64,000 bases of DNA from Rhodanobacter sp. AS-Z3. GTDB taxonomy: Bacteria; Pseudomonadota; Gammaproteobacteria; Xanthomonadales; Rhodanobacteraceae. The notes under the pieces are model-generated. The model was not told the origin of the DNA. It worked only from the letters and a program-made list of their open reading frames with translations, and ran no database searches. Shown in pieces: positions 20,928 through 32,132 of this stretch; position 1 is the first letter of the stretch; every line of letters starts with the position of its first letter. A program made the position numbers and the translations under genes. Where the stretch lies: the NCBI RefSeq assembly GCF_029224025.1, contig NZ_CP119392.1:2255001-2319000 (forward strand), read 5' to 3'.

Positions 20928-21863
20928 TCATTGGCTGGATGCTTCGATCACGGCAGGTTCGTCGCCGTGTTCCGCATCCGTTGCAAACTCGGCGAGTTCC
21001 TCGGAGTGACTCACTTTCGCTTTTACGTAAATGGCCGCCAGTGGTTCTTCCTGGACGATCTCGATCAGCATTTCCTTGGCCAGTTCGAGCATGGCGAGGA
21101 AGGTCACCACGATGCCCGGGCGCCCCTCGCTGATGTCGAACAGGCTCTCGAAGCGGTGAAAGCTGCTGTCGTCGAGCCGGCCCAGCAGTTCACCCATGCG
21201 CTGACGAACGCTGAGCGCTTCGCGTTTGATCGCGTGATGCCCGAACAATTCGGCGCGGTGCATCACGTCCTTCAGTGCCAGCAGCAGTTCAGTCAACTCC
21301 AGTGGCGGTGGCAACTTGATGACGTTGCGCTCCCCCACCTCGGCGTGTACCACCACGCTGTCGCGCTCCAGCCGGGGCATCGCCTCGATGTCCTCGGCCG
21401 CACGCTTGAATCGTTCGTACTCCTGCAATCGCCGCACCAGCTCGGCGCGGGGGTCTTCTTCCAAACCTTCCTCGGCGGGCGGCCGTGGCAGCAACAGCCG
21501 CGACTTGATCTCGGCCAGGATCGCAGCCATCAGCAGGTATTCCGCGGCCAGTTCCAGCCGCATCACATCGCGCATCAGCTCGATGTAACTCATGTACTGC
21601 CGCGTGATCTCGGCCACCGGAATGTCCAGGATATCCAGGTTCTGCCGACGGATCAGGTACAGCAGCAAGTCCAGCGGACCTTCAAACGACTCCAGGATGA
21701 CTTCGAGCGCATCCGGCGGAATGTACAGATCCTGCGGCATCTGCAACATCGGCTGGCCGCGCACGATGGCCAGCGGCATTTCCTGCTGTTGCGGCAGCGA
21801 CGCAAAGGCATCCTGCGGTGCAGGAACCGGGCTCTGTGGCTCGACGACGGGCTCAGTGCTCAT
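20928..21863 (-). CDS. scpA: Segregation and condensation protein A
   Basis: ScpA is the kleisin that closes the SMC ring. The protein has 311 residues. A variable Pro/Gln-rich N-terminus of about 50 residues precedes the conserved FEGPLDLLLYLIRRQNLDILDIPVAEITRQYM, followed by EYLLMAAILAEIKSRLLLP. A C-terminal winged-helix region contains FLAMLELAKEMLIEIVQEEP. It is the first gene of scpA-scpB-rluB. This organism therefore uses SMC-ScpAB rather than MukBEF. The long spacer upstream (21864-22622) must hold its promoter; I could not identify clear boxes. Confidence 0.94.
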   Translation of the reverse strand: MSTEPVVEPQSPVPAPQDAFASLPQQQEMPLAIVRGQPMLQMPQDLYIPPDALEVILESFEGPLDLLLYLIRRQNLDILDIPVAEITRQYMSYIELMRDVMRLELAAEYLLMAAILAEIKSRLLLPRPPAEEGLEEDPRAELVRRLQEYERFKRAAEDIEAMPRLERDSVVVHAEVGERNVIKLPPPLELTELLLALKDVMHRAELFGHHAIKREALSVRQRMGELLGRLDDSSFHRFESLFDISEGRPGIVVTFLAMLELAKEMLIEIVQEEPLAAIYVKAKVSHSEELAEFATDAEHGDEPAVIEASSQ

Positions 21864-22607
21864 CAATGCATGTCATGGGGCCGCCTTCAGCGGCTGGCAG
21901 TACTTTCAACAGGATCGGAGTCATCCGCATGATGGCGCGACATGTGGATGTCCGTACTCTGAACACGGCGTTGAGGCGGTATTCCCCGGCTGCTGCGTTC
22001 GTCAAACTCATAAATACCGAGGCGCGACGTAGGCACTCGTCACGACGAGCATGATGAATCCACGCCTTGGTGGTTCGGTCAGTCAGGTCGCTGGTGACCA
22101 TTACGCCAACTGCAGGTTGTCAGCCGTGGCAGGGCGTCTGACCAACGATGACGGGGATCATATCCCGTCTGTTCGCTGGTCGGTCCGAGAGCTATCGAAT
22201 GTGCGCCAAAGGTCGCCGCGGATACCCGGCAAACTGTTTCTGTGACGCCATGCGTGTTCCAAGAGTAATGGCTGGTCAGCCTCAAGTCCAGCATGGCAAT
22301 GAGCCGGGTCATGCGCTTCAGCGCTTGGGCCCTGTGCAGCGGGATGTTGTAACAACATTCTCTGCAGGCACAATGAACGCGTCGTGCTTTGAAAAACGCA
22401 ACGATGGCCGCAGGCGCACGGCGCCATGTGACCTAATGTGTCGACATGCGGCCGGCCCGCGTCAGGCAGCGATCCATTGAATGCATTCACTTCAACGGGG
22501 GCGTGGCCTGTCGGGCGGGATTCTCTGCAGGAATGGCTTGGCTGAGCCGCCATCCGCGCAGGGGCGGAAGTTGTGATGGCTGCAGTGGTTGATCAAGAGG
22601 CGTGTCG
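21864..22607. other. Gene-poor spacer without a convincing feature
   Basis: About 745 bases between the divergent scpA and PilZ genes. Short open frames exist on both strands (for example 22158-22553 minus and 22148-22480 plus), but their translations are rich in Arg, His, Cys and Pro, lack SD sites and resemble nothing I know. I saw no tRNA, known ncRNA motif or strong hairpin. It may hold scpA's promoter and the remains of a lost gene. Confidence 0.5.
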
Positions 22608-22622
22608 AAAAGGAGTGGCACG

Positions 22623-22715
22623 GTGTTTGCTTTAGGACATTTCAGGCGAATGCAATCAGTCGTAGCGTTGATTGTGTTCTCGACACAGGACGTGGCATGG
22701 GGATCTCAGGAATAA
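22623..22715 (+). CDS. Candidate 30-codon ORF upstream of the PilZ gene
   Basis: A GTG start at 22623 lies 7 bases after a near-perfect SD (AAAGGAG, 22609-22615). It opens a 30-residue frame with a hydrophobic middle (MQSVVALIVFSTQDVAWG) and a TAA stop at 22713-22715. It ends 34 bases before the PilZ start in the same direction. It could be a small membrane peptide or a leader ORF, or chance. There is no homology evidence. Confidence 0.35.
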   Translation: MFALGHFRRMQSVVALIVFSTQDVAWGSQE

Positions 22716-22749
22716 AGCCAGAATAGTGTCCTTGCCGGAGACGAGAGCA

Positions 22750-23154
22750 ATGGCAAACGCAAGCACGAAACGGATGGTGGAGCTGATGGCGATCGACAGA
22801 AACGGACAAGGCAATCGCGTACCGGAGCAATTGCGCCCGGCCCGCATGCAGATCGAGACGACGGTTCTGATGAGTCGTCATGGCGAATCGCATCCGACGG
22901 AGCTGGTGGATATTTCGGCAACAGGCGCCTTGTTGCGCCGCCCGTTGGGCTGGGCTGGCGAGCCCGGTCAGAGCTGGGTGCTCGACATGATCTTCGGCCA
23001 CAACCTGCATATTCATCTGGAGGCGGTGGTGGCGCGCATTTCCGATCACCATATCGGTTTCTCCTACAGCCGCATTCCCGAGGATAAACAGGTGCCGTTG
23101 TGGAACCTCCTTGGTGGCTACGCTGACATTCTTGAATACTGGAAGGACGGCTGA
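22750..23154 (+). CDS. PilZ-domain protein
   Basis: A 134-residue single-domain protein of the PilZ fold, the common bacterial c-di-GMP receptor. The second ligand motif is intact as D54-I-S-A-T-G59 (VDISATGALLRRP). The first motif, RxxxR, is not canonical: arginines occur at 23, 29 and 32 (RVPEQLRPAR), so spacing is RxxR. Binding may be weak or altered. The start at 22750 has a purine-rich SD (GGAGACGAGAG); the longer frame from 22672 is in non-coding sequence. A strong terminator follows. Confidence 0.88.
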   Translation: MANASTKRMVELMAIDRNGQGNRVPEQLRPARMQIETTVLMSRHGESHPTELVDISATGALLRRPLGWAGEPGQSWVLDMIFGHNLHIHLEAVVARISDHHIGFSYSRIPEDKQVPLWNLLGGYADILEYWKDG

Positions 23155-23175
23155 ATCAGGCCGGTCGCGCAAAAC

Positions 23176-23206
23176 AAAACGCCCGCGTGATTCACGCGGG
23201 CGTTTT
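23176..23206. terminator. Strong bidirectional terminator
   Basis: AAAACGCCCGCGTG (23176-23189) pairs with CACGCGGGCGTTTT (23193-23206) around a 3-base loop, with further T residues after it. It lies between the convergent PilZ and fadD genes. Confidence 0.93.
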
Positions 23207-23232
23207 TTCTTGTGGCGCCAGACTCACTCGCC

Positions 23233-24918
23233 TCAGGCGGCGGGTTTCTTTTCGTCGCGCAATTCGCGGCGCAGAATCTTGCCCACATTGCTCTTTGGCA
23301 GTTCGCTGCGGAACTCGATCTGGCGCGGTCGCTTGTAACCGGTCAGGCGATCGTGGCAGAACTTCTTCAATGCTTCCTCGGTGAGCTGCGGGTCCTTGCG
23401 CACCACGAACAGCTTCACCACCTCGCCGGAATGCTCGTCCGCCACGCCGACTGCGGCAACCTCAAGTACGCCGGGGTGCTCCATCACCACGTCTTCGACT
23501 TCGTTCGGATACACGTTGAAGCCGGACACCAAGATCATGTCCTTCTTGCGGTCGACAATGTAGAAGTAGCCTTGCTCGTCCATTTTTGCGATGTCGCCGG
23601 TGTGTAGCCAGCCGTCAGCGCCAAGCACCTTGCTCGTTTCATCCGGGCGCTGCCAATAGCCCTTCATTACCTGCGGGCCATGCACCATCAGTTCACCGAC
23701 TTCGCCGGTGGGCAGTGGCTGCCCTTCGTCGGACCAGATGGCGACATCGGTCGATGGAACCGGCAATCCGATCGAGCCGTTGTACTCCTTCAGATCAATC
23801 GGATTGATGCATACCGCCGGCGACGTTTCCGTCAGTCCATAGGCCTCTGCCAGGGTGCAGCCGGTGGTTTTCTTCCAGCGTTCGGCCACCGCACGTTGCA
23901 CGGCCATGCCGCCGCCCAGGGTCATGTGCAGTCGCGAGAAATCCAGTTCGGCAAAGCCGGGTGTATTGAGCAGCCCGTTGAATAGCGTGTTGACGCCGGT
24001 GAGGGCGGTGAACCGGGAAGCTTTCAGTTCCTTGACGAAACCGGGCATGTCGCGAGGATTGGTGATCAGCCAGTTGAGTCCGCCCAGACGCGTGAAGACC
24101 AGGCCGTTCGCCGTCAGCGAGAAGATGTGATACAGCGGCAACGCGGTGATGATGACCTCTTCACCCGGCTTGACCACATCGCTGCCAATCCAGGCGCTTG
24201 CCTGCAGCATGTTGGCGATCATGTTGCCGTGGGTGAGCATGGCACCCTTGGCCACGCCGGTAGTGCCGCCGGTGTACTGCAGGAACGCAATGTCGTCGTG
24301 ACCCAGTGTCACCGGCGGCAGCGGGTGCGCGGCGCCACGCGTCAGCGCGTCGCGAAAACGGACAGCCTGCGGCAGGTGGTAGGCAGGCACCATCTTCTTG
24401 ACGTGCTTGAGCACGAAGTTGATCAGCGCCCCCTTGGGGAAGCCGAGCAGGTCGCCAATGCCGGTGGTGACAATGTGCTTCACCCCGGTTTCCGCCACCA
24501 CCTGCTGCAGCGTGTTGGCGAAATTGTCCAGCACCACGATCGCCTTCGCGCCGGAGTCTTCCAGCTGATGTTTCAACTCGCGTGCGGTGTACATCGGATT
24601 CGTATTGACCACAATCAGTCCGGCGCGCAGCGCGCCGAACAAGGCGATCGGATACTGCAACACGTTCGGCATCATGATCGCGATGCGGTCGCCCTTGACC
24701 AGCTTGAGCACGCCGGTGAGATAGCCGGCGAACTGACGGCTCATCTCATCAATCTGGCCGTAGCTGAGCTGGCGGCCGAAGTTGGCGAACGCCGGGCGAT
24801 CACGGAAGGCAGCGAACGCCTCTTCCAGCACCGCGGGGACCGAAGCATATTGACTGACGTCGATCTGTTCGGGCACGCCGGCTGGATAGTTGTCCAGCCA
24901 CGGACGCTCATTGCTCAT
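23233..24918 (-). CDS. fadD: Long-chain fatty acid-CoA ligase FadD
   Basis: FadD activates long-chain fatty acids to acyl-CoA (ATP to AMP + PPi) at the inner membrane, priming beta-oxidation. The 561 residues match FadD of E. coli (561). Visible are the AMP-binding P-loop [16 protein letters not shown], the adenylate motif [16 protein letters not shown], the FACS-type segment [40 protein letters not shown] and the catalytic lysine near the C-terminus ([14 protein letters not shown]). It is monocistronic. No fadR-type operator was recognised upstream. Confidence 0.95.
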   Translation of the reverse strand: MSNERPWLDNYPAGVPEQIDVSQYASVPAVLEEAFAAFRDRPAFANFGRQLSYGQIDEMSRQFAGYLTGVLKLVKGDRIAIMMPNVLQYPIALFGALRAGLIVVNTNPMYTARELKHQLEDSGAKAIVVLDNFANTLQQVVAETGVKHIVTTGIGDLLGFPKGALINFVLKHVKKMVPAYHLPQAVRFRDALTRGAAHPLPPVTLGHDDIAFLQYTGGTTGVAKGAMLTHGNMIANMLQASAWIGSDVVKPGEEVIITALPLYHIFSLTANGLVFTRLGGLNWLITNPRDMPGFVKELKASRFTALTGVNTLFNGLLNTPGFAELDFSRLHMTLGGGMAVQRAVAERWKKTTGCTLAEAYGLTETSPAVCINPIDLKEYNGSIGLPVPSTDVAIWSDEGQPLPTGEVGELMVHGPQVMKGYWQRPDETSKVLGADGWLHTGDIAKMDEQGYFYIVDRKKDMILVSGFNVYPNEVEDVVMEHPGVLEVAAVGVADEHSGEVVKLFVVRKDPQLTEEALKKFCHDRLTGYKRPRQIEFRSELPKSNVGKILRRELRDEKKPAA

Positions 24919-25062
24919 GCTTGGGATTCCCTGTTGGTCGAGGACGATGAATCAGAGGATGGAATCAGCAACCTGTTTGCATCCATCATGGATCATGTGC
25001 TGGGTGATTTGAGCATACGCACGCGTACAGCGGCAAGCCGCGTTGCAGCGAACGAGGTTGAG

Positions 25063-25506
25063 ATGATGATGGGAAAAATGATTTGCCGATGGCTTGCCTG
25101 CACGCTGTTCGTGTTCGCTCTGGTGGCCTGTCGGCACGACTCCAGCGAGGCGCAGGTGAGAGCCGCGATTGCGGCTGTCGCGCATGCGGCCGAAGCGGGA
25201 TCGACGAGCGATCTTGGTGAACCAATCAGCGAGGAATTCGATGGCAATGCCGGTGAACTTGATCGACGCGGCCTGATCTCCATGGTTCGACTGTTGGCAC
25301 TGCGCGGTGAGCATGTCGGGGTGACCATGGGGCCGGTTTCGATCGAGCAGCGCGGTGAGCGCATGGTGGCGACGTTCACCGTCAGCCTTACCAGTGGCGG
25401 CAAGTTGCTGCCGGAACAGATGGGGCTGTATGAGGTTGAATCGGCTTGGCGAAAGGAAGGTGGCGACTGGCGTTGCTACTCGGCGAGTTGGAAACACGCG
25501 TTCTGA
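25063..25506 (+). CDS. Small lipoprotein, possibly NTF2-like
   Basis: A 147-residue protein with a lipoprotein signal (MICRWLACTLFVFALVAC, lipobox LVAC). Helices (AQVRAAIAAVAHAAEAG) follow, then a beta-rich half ending WRKEGGDWRCYSASWKHAF. That closing pattern is common in NTF2/SnoaL-like folds, so a scaffold or ligand-binding role is possible; no catalytic residues can be named. The start is one of two adjacent ATGs at 25063/25066 after GAGG. It is divergent from fadD, sharing a 144-base spacer. A longer open frame upstream is an artefact opposite fadD. Confidence 0.75.
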   Translation: MMMGKMICRWLACTLFVFALVACRHDSSEAQVRAAIAAVAHAAEAGSTSDLGEPISEEFDGNAGELDRRGLISMVRLLALRGEHVGVTMGPVSIEQRGERMVATFTVSLTSGGKLLPEQMGLYEVESAWRKEGGDWRCYSASWKHAF

Positions 25507-25530
25507 GGGGTTTTCAATCCGTTGATACAG

Positions 25531-25555
25531 GACCGCCCCGGAATCCGGGGCGGTC
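25531..25555. terminator. Hairpin between convergent lipoprotein and acnA genes
   Basis: GACCGCCCCGG (25531-25541), loop AAT, CCGGGGCGGTC (25545-25555): an 11-bp perfect stem. No clear U-tract lies on either side, so intrinsic termination is not certain. Confidence 0.6.
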
Positions 25556-25583
25556 TGTGCATGACGTGCTGTCACGCTGAAAC

Positions 25584-28325
<2,742 letters not shown>

Positions 28326-28591
28326 GGGGACGAGCTCCTGGCTGAATCCTGCGGCTGGGATGACAGAACGACGACGCCGGACGGCGCGTAGGGTCTACCA
28401 GTCCGGTAAAAACACAATTATCGCGCAAACCCTGCGAGTCCGCGAACGGCAGGGTCGCGTTGAACGGTTCGAGTTGGCTGGTCCGACGCCTTTCGGACAG
28501 CCTCGCCGGGTACACTGCGCGCACGGCTCGTGGCCGACTACACCGAACAGGATGGCCTCGATGATCACCGCAAGCAAACGCCTTTGATGAC

Positions 28592-29539
28592 ATGCAGCAT
28601 TCGATGATTTCGATGGGCCTTGCGGCCGTCTCGCTGCGCGACCTCAGTCTTGTGCAGGCAGTACATCGCCACGGCAGTTTCAACAGTGCCGCCCGCGCCA
28701 TGCACATCAGTCCGTCAGGCCTGTCGCACCAGGTGCAGAAAGTGGAGCAAGCCCTGGGTGCGCCGTTGTTCGAGCGCGGCGGTAGGAAAATCGTGTCCAC
28801 CGCAGGCGGACAACGATTGTTGCAGCAAATTGATGCCGTATTGACTGCGGCCGAACACCTGCAGCAGCTCGCGCGTGCCGGCGAAGTCGCGTTTGGCGGC
28901 GAATTGCGCCTCGGCGTGCCGGCCTCGCTGGGGCCGTATCTGCTGCCGCATCTGATCGCGCCGTTTCCGCAGCATTTTCCCGGTGCGCGGTTAGGCATCT
29001 CCGAAGGCAAGCCACGCGGACTGTTGCGGCGGCTGAGCGAAGGTGAGCTGGATGCGGTGCTGGCGCCACCGGCACCAGCGCTCAGCGGTATTGCATCACG
29101 CCCGCTGTTCTTCGAGCCGTGGGAATTGATGCTGCGTGCTGATCATCCGCTGGCCGGTCAGCGTGAAATTGCGCTGGATCAACTTGATCCCGCTGAAGCA
29201 ACGCTGATGACTGAAAGCCACGCCGACGGGCTGCATTGCGAAGGCAGCGAGCATGGGCACGTGCAGGATGTCAGCCTGGAAAGTCTGGCTGCGCTGGTCA
29301 GCTTGCGTGGAGGCTATGCGCTGGTGCCGGCCTTGGCGCACGAGCGCCTGGCATCGATGCCCAATATTGTGCTGGCCAAATTGAAGGGGCTGGAGAGCGG
29401 GCGTGAAATTGCCCTGTATTGGCGCGATGCCTCCCCGTGGAGTGAGGACTTGGATGGGTTTGCGGAGCTTCTGCGAAAACTGGCCAAGCGGCTGAAGGTA
29501 TTGAGGTTGACGAATTTTGTGGAAAAAGCATCCGTGTAG
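28592..29539 (+). CDS. LysR-family regulator divergent from acnA
   Basis: A 315-residue LTTR. The DNA-binding domain is VSLRDLSLVQAVHRHGSFNSAA and MHISPSGLSHQVQKVEQALG. The effector domain resembles OxyR in layout (GELRLGVPASLGPYLLPHLI), but only one cysteine appears in the segment where OxyR has its redox pair (HADGLHCEGSEHG), so it is not a standard OxyR. The SD is poor and ATGs at 28604 or 28613 are alternatives. Its position, divergent from acnA with a 266-base spacer, makes acnA the likely target. Confidence 0.88.
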   Translation: MQHSMISMGLAAVSLRDLSLVQAVHRHGSFNSAARAMHISPSGLSHQVQKVEQALGAPLFERGGRKIVSTAGGQRLLQQIDAVLTAAEHLQQLARAGEVAFGGELRLGVPASLGPYLLPHLIAPFPQHFPGARLGISEGKPRGLLRRLSEGELDAVLAPPAPALSGIASRPLFFEPWELMLRADHPLAGQREIALDQLDPAEATLMTESHADGLHCEGSEHGHVQDVSLESLAALVSLRGGYALVPALAHERLASMPNIVLAKLKGLESGREIALYWRDASPWSEDLDGFAELLRKLAKRLKVLRLTNFVEKASV

Positions 29540-29607
29540 AGTGCGTGCAGTGGTACGCCCAACCCTTTCCCTGCTGCGCGGGGACGGGGCCCGACTCGCC
29601 ACACAAG

Positions 29608-29634
29608 AAAGCGCCCGGCATGGCCGGGCGCTTT
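29608..29634. terminator. Terminator after the LysR gene
   Basis: AAAGCGCCCGGC (29608-29619) and GCCGGGCGCTTT (29623-29634) pair perfectly around a 3-base loop. It also lies 37 bases past the stop of the convergent small gene at 29672. Confidence 0.85.
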
Positions 29635-29671
29635 GGTTCTTACGAAAATCTTGTGGCTCTGAGCGGCTGTA

Positions 29672-29896
29672 TCACAGCGGTTCGGGCGGGGCAGGCGGCA
29701 GGCCAGGGCCCCATTGCCTCATGCACGTTTCGAAAACCCGGCTGTCGCAAGCGGCCTGATCGCCCGCGTCACAGGCAGCGTAAACCGTACGACAGGTCTG
29801 CGGATTGATCCGTGCCTGCGCTGGTTGTGAGAATGACAACGTCCCTAAGCCCACTACGATGATACCGATGGTGCTGATCGTACCCAGTACTTTCAT
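29672..29896 (-). CDS. Small exported four-cysteine protein
   Basis: A 74-residue protein that I do not recognise. A signal peptide (MKVLGTISTIGIIVVGLGTL ... AQA) leaves a mature part of about 46 residues with four cysteines in TCRTVYAACDAGDQAACDSR and VFETCMRQWG, ending in a Pro-rich tail. Two disulfides in the periplasm are plausible. It is a real gene by its strong SD (AAGGAGAG) spaced well before the ATG. Confidence 0.7.
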   Translation of the reverse strand: MKVLGTISTIGIIVVGLGTLSFSQPAQARINPQTCRTVYAACDAGDQAACDSRVFETCMRQWGPGLPPAPPEPL

Positions 29897-30087
29897 CGAA
29901 AACTCTCCTTGAGTAGTTGCTCCAAGATGGAGCTGTCCATCAATAAACGGTGCAGGGAAAGCCTGTCAATGTTTCGGGAGCAAAAGAGGGGTTCCCCTAC
30001 AAAGAAGTGCCGCGGCTATCACAGTTTGTTGAGCGACGACATGGCGCGGTTGGCAATGTGGCGAACCATGGCCGTCGCGCAATCAAG

Positions 30088-30115
30088 CAGAAGGCCACCT
30101 TGCGGTGGCCTTCTG
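30088..30115. terminator. Hairpin terminator after typA
   Basis: CAGAAGGCCACC (30088-30099), loop TTGC, GGTGGCCTTCTG (30104-30115): a 12-bp perfect stem, 26 bases after the typA stop. T residues on the minus-strand side are sparse. Confidence 0.7.
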
Positions 30116-30141
30116 ATCAATCCATCACTGGAGAAAACAAC

Positions 30142-31968
30142 TCAGCCGCGCGAGGAGCGCTTGCGATCGTTCTCGGTGAGGTTCTTCTTGCGCAGGCGGA
30201 TCTCTTTCGGAGTGATCTCGACCAGCTCGTCGTCGTCGATGAAGTCCAGCGCCTGTTCCAGCGTGAACTTGATCGCCGGGGTCAGCTGGATCGCATCGTC
30301 CTTGCCGGAGGCGCGCATGTTGGTCAGCGGCTTGGGCTTGATCACGTTGACGGTGAGGTCATTGTCCTTGGCGTGGATGCCGACCAGCTGGCCTTCATAC
30401 ACGTTGTCGCCTTCGGCGGCGAACAGCTTGCCACGCTCCTGCAACGGCCCGAGCGAGTAGGCCGGGGTGCTGCCACCCGCGTTGGCGATCATCACGCCAT
30501 TGAGGCGCTTGGCGATCTGGCCGTCTTCCTTCGGACCGTAATGGTCGAACACGTGGAACAGCAGGCCCGAACCCTGGGTCAGGGTCTTGAACTGGTTCTG
30601 GAAGCCGATCAGGCCACGCGCCGGGATCTCGTAATCCAGACGCACGCGACCCTTGCCGTCGGACTCCATGTTCTTCAGCTGGCCTTTGCGCGCACCGAGG
30701 CGTTCCATCACGGCGCCCTGGTGGACTTCTTCCACGTCGACCACCAGTTGCTCGATCGGCTCCATCTTCTGGCCGTCGATTTCCTTGATGATCACTTCGG
30801 CACGCGACACCGCCAGCTCGTAGCCTTCGCGACGCATGTTCTCGATCAGCACCGACAAATGCAATTCGCCGCGGCCGGAGACCAGGAACTTGTCGGCGTC
30901 CGAACCTTCCTCAACCTTCAGCGCCACGTTGTGCACTTGCTCGCGCTCGAGGCGCTCGCGCAGCTGGCGGCTGGTGAGGAACTTGCCGCCGCTCAGATCC
31001 TTGTTGCCGGCGAACGGCGAGTTGTTGACCTGGAAGGTCATCGAGATGGTTGGTTCGTCGACAGTCAATGCCGGCAGCGCCTCGGGCGTGTCCAGCGCGC
31101 AAATGGTGTCGGAAATGGTCAGGTCGGAAATACCCGAGATGGCCACGATGTCGCCGGCCTCGGCGCTGTCCTGCTCGATCCGCTCCAGGCCGAGGAAGCC
31201 CAGCACCTGCATCACCTTGCCCTGGCGCTTCTTGCCGTGCCGATCGATCACGCTGACCGGCATGCCCTTCTTCAGGGTGCCGCGCTGGATGCGACCGATG
31301 CCGATCACGCCGACGAAACTGCTGTAATCGAGCTGGCTGATGCGCATCTGGAACGCGCCGTCCGGGTCCACGTCCGGCTTGCTGACGTGCTGCATGATCG
31401 CTTCGTACAGCGGGGTCATGTCGCCTTCGCGGACGTCATCATTGAGACCGGCGTAACCGTTCAGCGCCGAAGCGTAGACGATCGGGAAGTCCATCTGTTC
31501 CGGCGTGGCACCGAGACGGTCAAACAAATCCCAGACCTGCTCGACCACCCATTCCGGACGCGCGCCCGGACGGTCGACCTTGTTGATCACCACGATTGGC
31601 TTGAAGCCCATCGCGAACGCCTTCTGCGTCACGAAGCGGGTCTGCGGCATCGGGCCGTCCATCGCGTCGACCAGGATCAGCACCGAGTCGACCATCGACA
31701 GCACGCGCTCGACTTCGCCGCCGAAGTCAGCATGTCCCGGGGTGTCGACGATGTTGATGCGATTGCCGTTCCAGGTGATCGCGGTGTTCTTGGCCAGGAT
31801 CGTGATGCCACGTTCCTTTTCCTGGTCGTTCGAGTCCATTACGCGTTCGGCGAGCACGGTGCGCTCGCTGAGCGTGCCGGACTGCTTGAGCAGACAATCG
31901 ACGAGGGTGGTCTTGCCGTGATCGACGTGGGCGACGATGGCGATATTGCGCAGGTTTTCGATAGACAT
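30142..31968 (-). CDS. typA: Translational GTPase TypA/BipA
   Basis: BipA is a ribosome-binding GTPase of the EF-G class that aids 50S assembly and stress or low-temperature growth. The 608 residues show the G1 motif [14 protein letters not shown] (about 13-26), [30 protein letters not shown] and [13 protein letters not shown]. Domains II, III and V follow. The C-terminal domain has GSSPAYSLG-like [19 protein letters not shown] and ends in a basic tail [16 protein letters not shown]. The leader is about 60 bases; a -10 box TATAAT lies at 32028-32033. Confidence 0.97.
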   Translation of the reverse strand: MSIENLRNIAIVAHVDHGKTTLVDCLLKQSGTLSERTVLAERVMDSNDQEKERGITILAKNTAITWNGNRINIVDTPGHADFGGEVERVLSMVDSVLILVDAMDGPMPQTRFVTQKAFAMGFKPIVVINKVDRPGARPEWVVEQVWDLFDRLGATPEQMDFPIVYASALNGYAGLNDDVREGDMTPLYEAIMQHVSKPDVDPDGAFQMRISQLDYSSFVGVIGIGRIQRGTLKKGMPVSVIDRHGKKRQGKVMQVLGFLGLERIEQDSAEAGDIVAISGISDLTISDTICALDTPEALPALTVDEPTISMTFQVNNSPFAGNKDLSGGKFLTSRQLRERLEREQVHNVALKVEEGSDADKFLVSGRGELHLSVLIENMRREGYELAVSRAEVIIKEIDGQKMEPIEQLVVDVEEVHQGAVMERLGARKGQLKNMESDGKGRVRLDYEIPARGLIGFQNQFKTLTQGSGLLFHVFDHYGPKEDGQIAKRLNGVMIANAGGSTPAYSLGPLQERGKLFAAEGDNVYEGQLVGIHAKDNDLTVNVIKPKPLTNMRASGKDDAIQLTPAIKFTLEQALDFIDDDELVEITPKEIRLRKKNLTENDRKRSSRG

Positions 31969-32027
31969 GGGATCGACTCGGGCGGCTCAGGGCCGTCACG
32001 CAGGTTTTTTGAAGGACGAATTAACCG

Positions 32028-32033
32028 ATTATA
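32028..32033 (-). promoter_or_regulatory. Candidate -10 box of typA
   Basis: A perfect TATAAT on the minus strand, 60 bases before the typA start. The matching -35 (GGCAAG or GGGCAA near 32050-32056) is weak, so only the -10 is called. Confidence 0.4.
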
Positions 32034-32132
32034 CGGACTTGTGAGCCAACTTGCCCGTCATTTCGATTTTTCGTTCATCTGCGGGGCGACGGTGGCCGCT
32101 CCGGCCGGTCATCCATTCGAGTTGCCAGCGGC

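Noticed and set aside
22158..22553. 131-residue minus-strand frame in the scpA-PilZ spacer
   Set aside because: No SD, unusual composition rich in His, Cys and Arg, and no family resemblance. An opposing frame of similar size overlaps it.
24127..25062. Long upstream extension of the small lipoprotein gene, overlapping fadD
   Set aside because: The upstream part is antisense to fadD. A lipoprotein signal and GAGG SD place the true start at 25063/25066.
28592..29539. LysR protein considered as OxyR
   Set aside because: Only one cysteine is present where OxyR has its disulfide pair, and it is not adjacent to peroxide genes.
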